From Rhodocytophaga aerolata (GTDB lineage: Bacteria > Bacteroidota > Bacteroidia > Cytophagales > 172606-1), in NCBI RefSeq assembly GCF_030503435.1, contig NZ_JAUKPO010000001.1, forward strand, positions 558,001 to 622,000: a DNA stretch of 64,000 nucleotides, in the 5' to 3' direction. A program made the translations under genes and the position numbers. Under the pieces are notes generated by a model, which was not told where the DNA came from, did no database searches, and worked only from the letters and a program-made list of their open reading frames with translations. Positions 9,454-17,737 of the stretch are shown here, piece after piece; within the stretch, counting starts at the first letter, position 1; every line of letters begins with the position of its first letter.

Positions 9454-10110
9454 TTAAACCTGCATTTCTGGCACCTCTCCTTCTATTATCAACTTACCTT
9501 CGGTAGCTTGTTTAATATCCTCAACAGAAACCCCAAGTGCCCGCTCCACTAGTTTAAAGCCTCCTTCGGGCAACACATCTAGTACAGCTAGTTCAGTTAC
9601 TATTTTTTTTACACACCTGAGCCCGGTAATAGGCAAGGTGCATTGCTTTAATAATTTAGAAGCACCAGATTTGCTCACATGCTGCATGGCTACAATAATA
9701 TTCTCTGCAGAAGCCACCAGGTCCATGGCGCCGCCCATGCCTTTTACCATCTTTCCTGGAATTTTCCAGTTAGCAATATCTCCGTTTTCCGAAACTTCCA
9801 TAGCCCCCAGAATAGTCAGGTGAATGTGGCCACCGCGGATCATGGCAAAACTTTCGGCAGAGCTGAATAAGGAAGAGCCAGGCAGCATGGTTACCGTCTG
9901 TTTTCCGGCATTAATCAAATCCGGGTCTACTTCGTTCTCCAGGGGAAAAGGTCCAATTCCCAGAAGCCCATTCTCTGATTGAAGCACGACATTGATGCCT
10001 TCCGGAATGTAATTGGCTACCAGTGTAGGAATGCCGATGCCTAAGTTCACATACATGCCTTCTTTCAGTTCTTTGGATATTCGCTTGGCTATTCCGTGTT
10101 TGTCTAACAT
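9454..10110 (-). CDS. scoB: 3-oxoacid CoA-transferase subunit B
   Basis: 218 residues, the beta subunit of a succinyl-CoA:3-oxoacid (acetoacetate) CoA-transferase. The signature [13 protein letters not shown] near residue 24 and LQSENGLLGIGP are clear; the Glu of SENG (residue 46) is the residue that forms the enzyme-CoA thioester in this family. Other conserved pieces are INAGKQTVT, SFAMIRGGH and GKMVKGMGGAMDL. The A subunit gene lies upstream on the same strand (10669-11364), but a four-helix-bundle gene sits between them, which breaks the usual tight A-B arrangement. A second enzyme of the same class, fused, is encoded at 33477. It is probably used in ketone-body or 3-oxoacid metabolism. 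Confidence 0.93.
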   Translation of the reverse strand: MLDKHGIAKRISKELKEGMYVNLGIGIPTLVANYIPEGINVVLQSENGLLGIGPFPLENEVDPDLINAGKQTVTMLPGSSLFSSAESFAMIRGGHIHLTILGAMEVSENGDIANWKIPGKMVKGMGGAMDLVASAENIIVAMQHVSKSGASKLLKQCTLPITGLRCVKKIVTELAVLDVLPEGGFKLVERALGVSVEDIKQATEGKLIIEGEVPEMQV

Positions 10111-10113
10111 AAT

Positions 10114-10150
10114 TCAATTTGAAAGTGTGAAAATTTAAAAATGTGGAAAT
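10114..10150 (-). repeat. AT-rich short repeat, copy B (inverted relative to copies A and C)
   Basis: Read on the minus strand it contains TTCCACATTT and AAATTTTCAC, closely matching copy A at 10636. It lies between the end of the four-helix-bundle gene and the start of scoB. Together with copy A it forms an imperfect inverted repeat bracketing the inserted gene. Confidence 0.6.
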
Positions 10151-10157
10151 GAAATGA

Positions 10158-10475
10158 TTACCTTGCTTTGGATGTAATAATGATTTTTGAAATTATCCTT
10201 TTCATTTCCTGGAGTTTATTTAACAATGGCTCAGATTCAGGATAGTTCCTGGCAAATTTGCAAAGCAACAACCAATATTCTGATTCATCTGCTTCTTTTG
10301 CTGCTATTTTAAATTTATGAATAAAATCTATTTTGCTTTCTGCATTTTGCGCCTCCCGGATGTTAGCTCCTATGGAAGTTCTACTTTTTAATATCTGATT
10401 GGCTATCACATATTTCCGTTTTTCCTCCAGCAATTCTGTGAACTCTATTATATCTAATGCAAACTCAAAGCTCAA
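10158..10475 (-). CDS. Four-helix-bundle protein of the 23S rRNA intervening-sequence (S23) family
   Basis: 105 residues. The sequence is all helical and carries family marks: ANQILKSRTSIGANIREAQN in the middle, then FIHKFKIAAKEADESEYWL. These proteins are related to those encoded in 23S rRNA intervening sequences and to Avd of diversity-generating retroelements. They are basic, assemble as pentamers and probably bind nucleic acid; free-standing copies are common in Bacteroidota and their role is not established. This one stands between scoA and scoB, both on the same strand, flanked by AT-rich inverted repeats, which suggests the unit was inserted into a CoA-transferase operon. No reverse transcriptase is present, so this is not a DGR. 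Confidence 0.88.
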   Translation of the reverse strand: MSFEFALDIIEFTELLEEKRKYVIANQILKSRTSIGANIREAQNAESKIDFIHKFKIAAKEADESEYWLLLCKFARNYPESEPLLNKLQEMKRIISKIIITSKAR

Positions 10476-10525
10476 CTTAACAATTATGTTCTCCTTTTCT
10501 CATCCATAGTATTATGTGAATAGTA

Positions 10526-10539
10526 AAGTAAATTTACTT
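10526..10539. promoter_or_regulatory. 14-bp perfect palindrome upstream of the four-helix-bundle gene
   Basis: AAGTAAATTTACTT is a perfect palindrome about 50 bases before the four-helix-bundle start on the minus strand. It could be a dimeric regulator site, but AT-rich palindromes arise by chance; no second copy was noticed. Confidence 0.25.
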
Positions 10540-10635
10540 GGTCAACTCCTTTTTCAGCTTAAACAGTCAGTACTAACATAGAAATTAGTTATGTTATACA
10601 CTTACTACCTCCTCTCACGCTACCTCACCCATCCA

Positions 10636-10670
10636 TTTTCAAACTTCCACATTTCCAAATTTTCAAATTT
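10636..10670 (+). repeat. AT-rich short repeat, copy A
   Basis: Contains CTTCCACATTTCCAAATTTT followed by CAAATTT, and runs into the stop codon of scoA (10669-10671). The core ACATTTCCAAATTT recurs in direct orientation at 11800 (copy C) and in inverted form, with two substitutions, at 10114 (copy B). Confidence 0.6.
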
Positions 10671-11364
10671 ACCTCCTTACCGTCCGTTGTTCGATGCGTT
10701 TCTCATAGTGTTGGCCCTGGAAAATGCGGTGCACAAATACACCTGGCGTATGAATGGCATTCGGGTCTAATTGTCCGGCAGGGACGAGTTCTTCTACCTC
10801 GGCAATGGTAATTTTTCCGGCAGTAGCCATCATCGGGTTAAAATTGCGGGCCGTTCCTTTGTAGATCAGGTTGCCGGCCGTGTCTCCTTTCCAGGCTTTA
10901 ACAATGGCAAAATCCGCTTTCAGCCAGGTTTCCATCAGGTACATTTTCCCATGAAACTCCCTGGATTCTTTGCCCTGGGCTACTTCTGTACCATAGCCGG
11001 CAGGCGTGAAAAAAGCCGGAATGCCAGCCCCGCCTGCCCGGATACGTTCGGCCAGTGTACCTTGCGGAATGAGTTCTACTTCCAGTTCGCCGGATAGTAG
11101 TTGCCGTTCAAATTCTTCATTTTCGCCGACATACGACGAAATCATTTTTTTTACCTGTCGTTGCTTGAGCAGTAGCCCAATACCAAAGTCGTCTACTCCG
11201 GCATTGTTAGAAATACAGGTGAGGTTTCTTACGCCTTTCTTCAGCAATGCCGCAATACAGTTTTCCGGAATGCCACACAAGCCAAAACCGCCCAGCATTA
11301 AGGTAGCGCCATCGGGAATGTCTGCTACCGCGTTGTCCGCATTTTCTATCACTTTATTGATCAT
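10669..11364 (-). CDS. scoA: 3-oxoacid CoA-transferase subunit A
   Basis: 231 residues, the alpha subunit partner of scoB. Typical segments are [18 protein letters not shown] near the N-terminus (glycine-rich CoA-binding loop), [46 protein letters not shown] and [15 protein letters not shown]. The length is normal and the gene intact. It is transcribed leftward toward the four-helix-bundle gene and scoB; about 190 bases plus the inserted gene separate the two subunits, so co-transcription would have to pass through the insert. It is expected in the cytoplasm as a heteromer with ScoB. Confidence 0.94.
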   Translation of the reverse strand: MINKVIENADNAVADIPDGATLMLGGFGLCGIPENCIAALLKKGVRNLTCISNNAGVDDFGIGLLLKQRQVKKMISSYVGENEEFERQLLSGELEVELIPQGTLAERIRAGGAGIPAFFTPAGYGTEVAQGKESREFHGKMYLMETWLKADFAIVKAWKGDTAGNLIYKGTARNFNPMMATAGKITIAEVEELVPAGQLDPNAIHTPGVFVHRIFQGQHYEKRIEQRTVRR

Positions 11365-11828
11365 ATGTTTTTTACGTCTGTTGATTGGTTGAACTAAACC
11401 TGTATGGTTTTAAAAACCTCATCGATTTTTATTTCTCAATACAATTAATTATAGTTTTAGTACAAATCAAACATAAATCAAGCACAAATCCATTTCCCTT
11501 TCTTATTTTCTTCTCACCATGCCACCCTATACTCTCACAGATGTATGCAGACAGCCTGCCTCTTGCGTGAATAGCTCAGGATGAGCTGTTGCCGTATTAT
11601 TTCCACATCCTGGTATACTTCTATACAAAGGTCTGCGTGTTTTATATCAAAAGAAGCATTAGTTTTGCATTCTGATGTAGGAGAATGGCCTGCAAAAATG
11701 TACGGAAAAGGTAATAAGCAGGCTACATGATTTACATATAAGCTACAATCGAAAGTCAATTTTACAGATATAGCTTAAGTAACCATTTGCACATCAGCAC
11801 ATTTCCAAATTTGCACATTTATTTACGT
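11365..11828. other. 464-bp intergenic region between scoA and valS
   Basis: Divergent promoter region for scoA and valS. It contains repeat copy C (11783-11822) just before valS. Beyond that I see nothing recognisable: no gene with protein-like composition, no strong hairpin and no T-box-like structure ahead of the tRNA synthetase. Confidence 0.55.
11783..11822 (+). repeat. AT-rich short repeat, copy C, abutting valS
   Basis: Reads CATTTGCACATCAGCACATT then TCCAAATTTGCACATTT. The core ACATTTCCAAATTT is identical to that of copy A. It ends seven bases before the valS ATG, and because it is open in the valS frame it creates a false 14-codon N-terminal extension. Confidence 0.6.
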
Positions 11829-14483
11829 ATGGAGCTATCAAAAACCTATAATCCGCAAGCGGTAGAAGACAAATGGTACCAGTACTGGCTGGATCAAAAA
11901 TTTTTCGCATCTAAACCCAACCCTGCCAAAGAACCTTTTACTATAGTAATTCCTCCGCCAAACGTGACTGGCGTACTGCACATGGGCCACATGCTGAACA
12001 ATACCATTCAGGATGTACTGATCCGCAAAGCCCGGATGGAAGGCAAAGAAGCTTGCTGGGTTCCTGGTACCGACCATGCCTCTATTGCTACCGAAGCCCG
12101 GGTTGTGGCCATGCTAAAGGAAAGAGGTATTGATAAAAAATCTATCAGCCGCGAAGAGTTTTTGAAATATGCCTGGGAATGGAAAGAAAAATACGGCGGC
12201 ATTATCCTACAACAGCTGAAAAAACTAGGTGCCTCCTGCGACTGGGACCGTACCCGTTTTACGATGGAAGATGTAATGACCGAGGCAGTAATAGGTGTAT
12301 TTGTAGACTTATACAACAAAGGACATATTTACCGGGGCATCCGAATGGTAAACTGGGACCCGCAAGGCAAAACTGCCCTGTCTGACGAAGAAGTAATTAC
12401 CAAAGAGGTTAATTCTAAACTCTATTATATAAAATATCCGTTAGCAGACAATACCAATACTTTTGTTACCATTGCTACTACCCGTCCGGAAACCATTATG
12501 GCCGATACGGCGGTTTGTATCAACCCGAATGATGAACGGTATACGCATCTGCATGGCAAAAAAGTATTGATTCCACTGCTGAAAAAAGAAATACCCATTA
12601 TTCAGGATGAGTATGTAACCATGGAGTTTGGAACCGGCTGCCTGAAAGTTACCCCTGCGCACGATTTGAATGACTACGAACTCGGGTTGAAACATAAACT
12701 TCCGGTAGTAGATATTTTGAATGACGACGGCACATTGAATGAAAATGCCCAAATCTATGTAGGCTTAGACCGCTTCGCTGTTCGTAAACAAATTGCTGCG
12801 GACCTGGAAACTGCCGGACTTATAGAAAAAGTAGAAGAGTACAAAAGCAATATCGGTTATTCGGAACGGACCAATGCGGTAATAGAGCCAAAATTATCGC
12901 TGCAATGGTTTTTGAAGCTGAGTGAAATTTCCGGCCCTGCTCTGGAGAATGTAATGAACGACACTATCAAACTCCATCCGCCCAAGTTCAAAAATATGTA
13001 CCGCAGCTGGATGGAAAATGTAAAAGACTGGTGTGTTTCCCGGCAACTGTGGTGGGGGCAACGGATACCGGCCTATTACCTGCCCAATGGAGAATATGTG
13101 GTAGCCAAAACGAAAGAAGAAGCCTTGCAACAAGCGCAGTTAACGTATAGTCTGCCAAATCTAAAACCGGAGGATTTGAGGCAAGACGAAGATGTACTGG
13201 ATACCTGGTTTTCTTCCTGGCTATGGCCAATCTCGGTGTTCGACGGGTTCAAAAATCCGGATAACGAAGATATTAAATACTACTATCCAACCAACGATCT
13301 GGTTTCTGCCCCTGAGATTCTCTTCTTCTGGATTGCCAGAATGATTATTGCCGGCTATGAATACCGTGGCGAAAAACCATTCCGCAATGTGTATCTGACC
13401 GGGATTGTACGCGACAAGCTGGGCCGGAAAATGTCTAAATCTCTAGGTAATTCACCGGAGCCCATGGAATTAATTGAGCAATATGGGGCCGATGGCGTTC
13501 GTACCGGAATGCTATTCAGTTCACCTGCCGGTAACGACCTGCCTTTTGATGAAAAACTGTGTGAACAAGGCCGGAATTTCAGCAATAAAATATGGAATGC
13601 CCTGCGTCTGGTAAAAGGATGGGAGGTAAAACCCGAAGAAAACCTAACAGGTTTAAATGGCAACCACGTAGCTATTGAATGGTTTGAATCCAGGTTTAAC
13701 CAGGCCTTGCTGGAAATTGAAGATCATTTTTCCAAATACCGTATCTCGGATGCCTTGCTGAGTATGTACAAACTAATCTGGGACGATTTCTGCTCCTGGT
13801 ACCTGGAAATGGTAAAACCGCCGTATCAGCAACCCATCGATAAAGCTACCTATGAGGCAACAGTTGACTTCTTTGAGCGGGTAATGAAGCTGGCGCATCC
13901 GTTTATGCCATTTATTACCGAAGAAGTTTGGCACTTGCTAAGAGACCGGCCCGAAGGAGATTGTATTATTGTTGCCACATGGCCAACAGCAGGGAAGGTA
14001 GATGAAACAAGCATTGCCCAGGCTAGTGTAGTTTTTGAAGTGATAACCCAGGTCCGTAATATCCGCAATAGCAAAGGGATTTCTCCTAAAACCGCTTTTG
14101 AACTGCTGATTAAAACAGAGAATCCAGAAATATATACCAGGTTTAGCAATAGCATTCAGAAAATAGCCAATGTTTCTGCTATCCGTTTTGTACAGGAAAA
14201 AGCCTCTGGTGCGACCAGCTTTTTAGTGAAAGGCGATGAATTTTTTGTACCAATGGAAGAAGAACTGGATGTAGAGAAAGAGATTGAGAAAACCTGGAAA
14301 GATCTGGAATATGCCAGGGGCTTCCACGATTCAGTAGCTAAAAAACTATCCAACGAACGCTTTGTTAGTAACGCACCGGAGAAAGTACTGGCCAACGAAA
14401 GGCAGAAACTGGCAGATGCCGAAGCGAAAATTAAAGCGTTGGAAGAAACACTGGGAAGATTGCAGGACCTTAAAAACAGATAA
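11829..14483 (+). CDS. valS: Valine--tRNA ligase
   Basis: 884 residues, class Ia aminoacyl-tRNA synthetase charging tRNA-Val. The HIGH-type motif is [15 protein letters not shown] near residue 45 and the KMSKS loop is [11 protein letters not shown] near 538. The CP1 editing domain carries [14 protein letters not shown] near 220, followed by the anticodon-binding domain and a C-terminal coiled-coil tRNA arm rich in Glu and Lys from about residue 815. The start is set at 11829 ([10 protein letters not shown]), where homology to the family begins; the open frame extends upstream to 11787, but that part is encoded by an AT-rich repeat. It stands alone, cytoplasmic and essential. Confidence 0.97.
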   Translation: MELSKTYNPQAVEDKWYQYWLDQKFFASKPNPAKEPFTIVIPPPNVTGVLHMGHMLNNTIQDVLIRKARMEGKEACWVPGTDHASIATEARVVAMLKERGIDKKSISREEFLKYAWEWKEKYGGIILQQLKKLGASCDWDRTRFTMEDVMTEAVIGVFVDLYNKGHIYRGIRMVNWDPQGKTALSDEEVITKEVNSKLYYIKYPLADNTNTFVTIATTRPETIMADTAVCINPNDERYTHLHGKKVLIPLLKKEIPIIQDEYVTMEFGTGCLKVTPAHDLNDYELGLKHKLPVVDILNDDGTLNENAQIYVGLDRFAVRKQIAADLETAGLIEKVEEYKSNIGYSERTNAVIEPKLSLQWFLKLSEISGPALENVMNDTIKLHPPKFKNMYRSWMENVKDWCVSRQLWWGQRIPAYYLPNGEYVVAKTKEEALQQAQLTYSLPNLKPEDLRQDEDVLDTWFSSWLWPISVFDGFKNPDNEDIKYYYPTNDLVSAPEILFFWIARMIIAGYEYRGEKPFRNVYLTGIVRDKLGRKMSKSLGNSPEPMELIEQYGADGVRTGMLFSSPAGNDLPFDEKLCEQGRNFSNKIWNALRLVKGWEVKPEENLTGLNGNHVAIEWFESRFNQALLEIEDHFSKYRISDALLSMYKLIWDDFCSWYLEMVKPPYQQPIDKATYEATVDFFERVMKLAHPFMPFITEEVWHLLRDRPEGDCIIVATWPTAGKVDETSIAQASVVFEVITQVRNIRNSKGISPKTAFELLIKTENPEIYTRFSNSIQKIANVSAIRFVQEKASGATSFLVKGDEFFVPMEEELDVEKEIEKTWKDLEYARGFHDSVAKKLSNERFVSNAPEKVLANERQKLADAEAKIKALEETLGRLQDLKNR

Positions 14484-14676
14484 GGCTAATACGTCTTTTC
14501 TGTTTTATATCGGTTCTTACCCTATTTCAAAAAATACATCCCAGATGTGTATACTATAAAGGCGATAATATAAACTGCTCATTTCCATACCTTTACTACC
14601 GTACGTTGTAACATTCTAAGGCTTGTTCCGTATAGGAGAATGTAAATAAAATGTTGTACTAAAACCACTTAAAGTT

Positions 14677-14916
14677 ATGAATGCATATGATAATAATATG
14701 AATAATGACTCTAACCGCATGTTCGACAGGTCAACGGAGTGGAGAGCAAAAGGAAATTGGAATGAAATGAAAGGTAAAATGCGTCAGCAGTACGCCGACC
14801 TAACTGACGATGATATGGAATATGCCGAAGGAAAACAGGAAGAATGGTATGGAAAACTTGCTAAGAAACTAGGCCGTACAGTAGACGATGTAAAAAATTG
14901 GGTAGCTAACCTATAA
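14677..14916 (+). CDS. CsbD-like stress protein
   Basis: 79 residues. After an Asn/Asp-rich N-terminus, the CsbD core WRAKGNWNEMKGKMRQQYAD begins near residue 22, then DDDMEYAEGKQEEWYGKLAK and VKNWV. Members are small, very hydrophilic proteins induced in general stress in other bacteria; their molecular role is unknown. A strong terminator follows at 14949, so it is probably monocistronic. The cluster that follows (SPFH, universal stress protein, DUF2383) also looks stress-related. Confidence 0.9.
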   Translation: MNAYDNNMNNDSNRMFDRSTEWRAKGNWNEMKGKMRQQYADLTDDDMEYAEGKQEEWYGKLAKKLGRTVDDVKNWVANL

Positions 14917-14948
14917 TACCAACAACAACTAAAAACCAATTCTTGTAA

Positions 14949-14985
14949 AACGGTTCCGTCCATAAAAAGGCGGAGCCGTTTTTTT
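14949..14985 (+). terminator. Rho-independent terminator after the CsbD-like gene
   Basis: The stem AACGGTTCCGTCC pairs with GGCGGAGCCGTT (one G-U pair and a one-base bulge), with a loop of AT-rich bases, and is followed by seven T residues. Confidence 0.85.
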
Positions 14986-15023
14986 ATGCCCTAAGCCATC
15001 CAACATATTTTGCTACTTCTCTC

Positions 15024-15052
15024 TTGACTGGCATTATTTATTTTACTATAAT
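15024..15052 (+). promoter_or_regulatory. Sigma70-like promoter motif TTGACT-N17-TATAAT upstream of the SPFH gene
   Basis: TTGACT at 15024-15029 and TATAAT at 15047-15052 are separated by exactly 17 bases. This is a textbook E. coli-type promoter, unusual for Bacteroidota, whose main sigma factor prefers TAnnTTTG. It ends 34 bases before the SPFH start codon and directly precedes a tandem repeat. It may be real or a chance match in AT-rich DNA. Confidence 0.4.
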
Positions 15053-15053
15053 T

Positions 15054-15075
15054 ATGATATCAAAATGATATTAAA
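15054..15075 (+). repeat. Tandem 11-bp direct repeat in the SPFH leader (candidate operator)
   Basis: ATGATATCAAA is followed at once by ATGATATTAAA, ten of eleven bases identical. The repeat lies between the TATAAT box and the SPFH start codon at 15087. Ribbon-helix-helix repressors often bind short tandem repeats, and such a protein is encoded just downstream at 16150. Confidence 0.4.
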
Positions 15076-15086
15076 ATTTTACAAAT

Positions 15087-15965
15087 ATGATAAAAGAAAC
15101 TACTGTAAGGCCATTATCAGCATATATAATGTTGGTGGTATGTTTATTTATATTGGCATTTGCCATATTGATACCAGCGTTTAGCCTGCTGGGCAGCAAA
15201 GGGCTTAGTGTAATTGGCGGCCTGGTGGTAGGCTTTATTTTCCTGTTCACCTGTGCCGGCTTCTTTATCATCAACCCGAATGAATCAAAAGTGCTTATTC
15301 TGTTTGGGGAATACAAAGGCACCGTAAAAGACTATGGCTTTTTCTGGGCTAATCCGTTTATGGTAAAGAAGAATGTGTCGTTACGGGCCCGGAACCTGAA
15401 TGGATCTACTTTAAAGGTGAATGATAAACTGGGCAATCCTATTGAAATAGCCGCCGTTATTGTATGGCAGGTGAGAGATACAGCTAAAGCCATTCTGGAG
15501 GTAGACGACTATCAGCAATTTGTAGTAATACAAAGCGAAGCAGCCGTACGTCATCTGGCCAACACCTTTCCCTACGACACCTTCGACGACGATCATGAAC
15601 CGGGCTTAACCCTACGTGCAGGAGCCGAAAAAGTAAACGAACTATTGGAGTTAGAACTCAACGAACGGCTGGCCAGAGCAGGAATATTTGTGTTAGAAGC
15701 CAGAATCAGCCATTTGGCTTATGCTTCTGAAATTGCCGGAGCTATGTTGCAACGCCAGCAGGCTATAGCTGTAGTAGCTGCCCGGCGCCAGATTGTAGAA
15801 GGGGCTGTAGGGATGGTAGAAATGGCTCTGGACAGGCTTTCAGAAAAGCAAATTGTAAACCTGGACGAAGAACGGAAAGCAGCAATGGTAAGTAATTTAT
15901 TAGTAGTTCTTTGTGGAGAAAAGGCCGTACATCCCATACTCAATGCCGGCACTCTCCATCATTAA
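15087..15965 (+). CDS. SPFH-domain (stomatin/prohibitin-like) membrane protein
   Basis: 292 residues. Two hydrophobic helices lie at about residues 10-32 and 38-62, followed by an SPFH/Band 7 domain beginning [20 protein letters not shown] and ending with a helical, Ala- and Glu-rich stretch ([17 protein letters not shown]). Such proteins form large membrane-attached oligomers that organise membrane microdomains and proteases. It is followed by a strong terminator and then by a ribbon-helix-helix gene, a pairing I recall from other bacteria. Upstream lie a sigma70-like motif and a tandem repeat. The client proteins are unknown. Confidence 0.92.
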   Translation: MIKETTVRPLSAYIMLVVCLFILAFAILIPAFSLLGSKGLSVIGGLVVGFIFLFTCAGFFIINPNESKVLILFGEYKGTVKDYGFFWANPFMVKKNVSLRARNLNGSTLKVNDKLGNPIEIAAVIVWQVRDTAKAILEVDDYQQFVVIQSEAAVRHLANTFPYDTFDDDHEPGLTLRAGAEKVNELLELELNERLARAGIFVLEARISHLAYASEIAGAMLQRQQAIAVVAARRQIVEGAVGMVEMALDRLSEKQIVNLDEERKAAMVSNLLVVLCGEKAVHPILNAGTLHH

Positions 15966-15974
15966 CATAGGCTT

Positions 15975-16012
15975 AAACCTGTTAGGTTTTTAGAACCTAA
16001 CAGGTTTCTCTA
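15975..16012 (+). terminator. Rho-independent terminator after the SPFH gene
   Basis: A perfect 14-bp stem (AAACCTGTTAGGTT with AACCTAACAGGTTT) with a five-base loop, followed by a weak T-rich tail. It separates transcription of the SPFH gene from the ribbon-helix-helix gene. Confidence 0.8.
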
Positions 16013-16042
16013 TTTTGAAGCAAGTTAGTAATCCATTTGTTA

Positions 16043-16127
16043 AAAGGCACTGGTAGTCCCGGATTGTTCACTGTGTTGAGCATATTTGCTCAACATACAT
16101 CTTACCCAAGGAGAGCATAGTGCCTTT
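16043..16127 (+). other. Nested hairpin element ahead of the ribbon-helix-helix gene
   Basis: An outer stem of nine bases (AAAGGCACT at 16043 with AGTGCCTTT at 16119) encloses a perfect nine-base hairpin (TGTTGAGCA, loop TATT, TGCTCAACA at 16074-16095). The element ends 22 bases before the ATG at 16150. It could be a structured 5' leader, a small RNA or a miniature palindromic element. It lacks a T tract, so it is not a standard terminator. Confidence 0.45.
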
Positions 16128-16149
16128 ATTAACCCGATGAATAAAGCCA

Positions 16150-16347
16150 ATGGCGCAGAAGAAATCATTTGTATTGCGGATCAATCCTGAAACCTTACGG
16201 GAGCTGGAAAAATGGGCAGAAGACGAATTCAGGAGTGTAAATGGCCAGATAGAATACCTGTTAATGAGAGCACTGAAAGAAAATGGACGTGAACCAAAAA
16301 GCAATAGGGAGCAAGAAAAAAGCAATCCTGAAAATGAAGATACGTAA
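16150..16347 (+). CDS. Arc-family ribbon-helix-helix DNA-binding protein
   Basis: 65 residues. The N-terminal KKSFVLRINPETLRELEKWA gives the strand and first helix of a ribbon-helix-helix fold, and FRSVNGQIEYLLMRALKEN gives the second helix with the typical Asn-Gly turn; the hydrophilic tail is rich in Lys, Glu and Asn. It should bind DNA as a dimer of paired strands. It follows the SPFH gene, an association I recall from other genomes, and may regulate it; a tandem repeat suited to such a protein lies in the SPFH leader. No toxin partner is visible, so a toxin-antitoxin role is not supported. Confidence 0.85.
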   Translation: MAQKKSFVLRINPETLRELEKWAEDEFRSVNGQIEYLLMRALKENGREPKSNREQEKSNPENEDT

Positions 16348-16600
16348 ATTCAGCCGGTAGATTCATAAAAGCCGCTGTTTTGCCCCGTTCTATCATCCAA
16401 TAGGTAAGCTTATTTTGCTGGGCACTTCTCATCCCATAGCACTAGATATGTCAGCCATGCCCATAATAAATGGCACAAATGATGGACTGCCTACGGTAGA
16501 AGAGAGGATGCAATTCAAGGAAAATTTGCCCCTTCACACAACTTTAACTGTCTTACAGAAAGTGTCAGAATCCGGTAAAGGGTATTTTCAGCAGGCTTAC

Positions 16601-17491
16601 TTATAGTTTGTAGCTGAGTAAGTAAGGTACCTGAGTTGTAGCAGGCGAATCTGTGAAAAACTCCTCCAATAACCGGGAAATAATTTTATGTCCGTCAATA
16701 GGCAAAGCCAGCATATCTGGGTGTACTGCCTTCAGAAAATGGATGATGCCTGCTTCATAGGTATACTCTTCTACAACATGGAGCTGATAGTTAATCAGAG
16801 AATAAGAGTTAGCCAGTTCCCGCATGGTATTCATTACCTGGATAACTGGCTGGCGATGAAAATACCGGTTAATGTGTAGTAAATGCAATTTAAACATGAA
16901 AATGCGCTGTAACTGGGCTAATAAAGTAACTAAAGGTTGTGGCCCCTCTTCGCCATCTGTTACAAAAACCACTGTGTTGAGAGCAGCCGTTTTGGGTGAA
17001 TGAGCCACCGTTAATACCGGACAGTGTGTCTGTAGCAATAAGGTTTCTATTTCAGGGTGCAAAGGCAATTCATGGGCAGCACAAGCGCCTTTTGTACCTT
17101 CCGCAAAATCATCCATCATAAATTCACAAGCACTACCACTTGATTGCTTATGTTCTGCTTTCATGGCTAGTTTATATTTACCTCTCACAAAAGCTGCGTC
17201 TATCACCATAAGATCTGCTTCCAGGCAAGGAAACCTGGTTCTGTGTGTTTTCTGAGCCTGGCTAGTGGTTCTATTTACATCTGCAGATGCCAGCCGGTAA
17301 TCAGCTTCTGAAAGGGGCAACGCTTCTATTTTCTCGATAAATCCACCGTATTGTTCAGCAAGCGCAAAGGCTTCATTTTCTAACGGATATACGTGTACGT
17401 CTGCTGGCATTTTTGATGCTAAACAGGTAGCAAACTTGAAAGCAGAAGCAGCATTATGCGTGGGGCTGGTGGGCACATAAATTGTTTTCAT
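16601..17491 (-). CDS. Universal stress protein family, two-domain form
   Basis: 296 residues, about twice the length of a single UspA domain. The N-terminal part begins with the typical strand MKTIYVPTSPTHNAASAFKF and a long first helix; a second half starting near residue 165 (NTVVFVTDGEEGP) has the same strand-helix pattern and ends ILAL-like (HPDMLALPIDG). The ATP-binding GxxGxxxx(S/T) loop is not obvious in either half, so nucleotide binding is doubtful. It is cytoplasmic and likely stress-related. It is transcribed alone, convergent with the ribbon-helix-helix gene and divergent from DUF2383. Confidence 0.75.
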   Translation of the reverse strand: MKTIYVPTSPTHNAASAFKFATCLASKMPADVHVYPLENEAFALAEQYGGFIEKIEALPLSEADYRLASADVNRTTSQAQKTHRTRFPCLEADLMVIDAAFVRGKYKLAMKAEHKQSSGSACEFMMDDFAEGTKGACAAHELPLHPEIETLLLQTHCPVLTVAHSPKTAALNTVVFVTDGEEGPQPLVTLLAQLQRIFMFKLHLLHINRYFHRQPVIQVMNTMRELANSYSLINYQLHVVEEYTYEAGIIHFLKAVHPDMLALPIDGHKIISRLLEEFFTDSPATTQVPYLLSYKL

Positions 17492-17737
17492 ATAGACGAG
17501 TTTGGCTGCAAAGACAGGTGATAGTAAAAATTTACTAAAGCTACCTTTTATTCAAAGCAAATCAGCTGAGGAACCTTAGCTGCAAAGATGATCTTGCTCA
17601 TAGAAGGCCATTTGCGAGGAATTAATACCTGCGAAAAGCAGATTAACAAAATGTCTGATAAAGCTGCCAGGTAGGGCTAACTCTTTTTTGTAATTACCGT
17701 TTGTAGGTATACACATAAACCTTAACCTTATACAACT

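Noticed and set aside
10158-10475. Diversity-generating retroelement with an Avd-like protein
   Set aside because: The four-helix-bundle protein is related to Avd, but there is no reverse transcriptase, template repeat or variable repeat nearby.
16150-16347. Ribbon-helix-helix protein as an antitoxin
   Set aside because: No small toxin gene overlaps or follows it; the neighbour is a membrane SPFH protein.
16415-16606. 63-codon frame between the RHH gene and the universal stress gene
   Set aside because: No family resemblance, composition not protein-like, and it overlaps the end of the oppositely oriented stress-protein gene. It may be chance.
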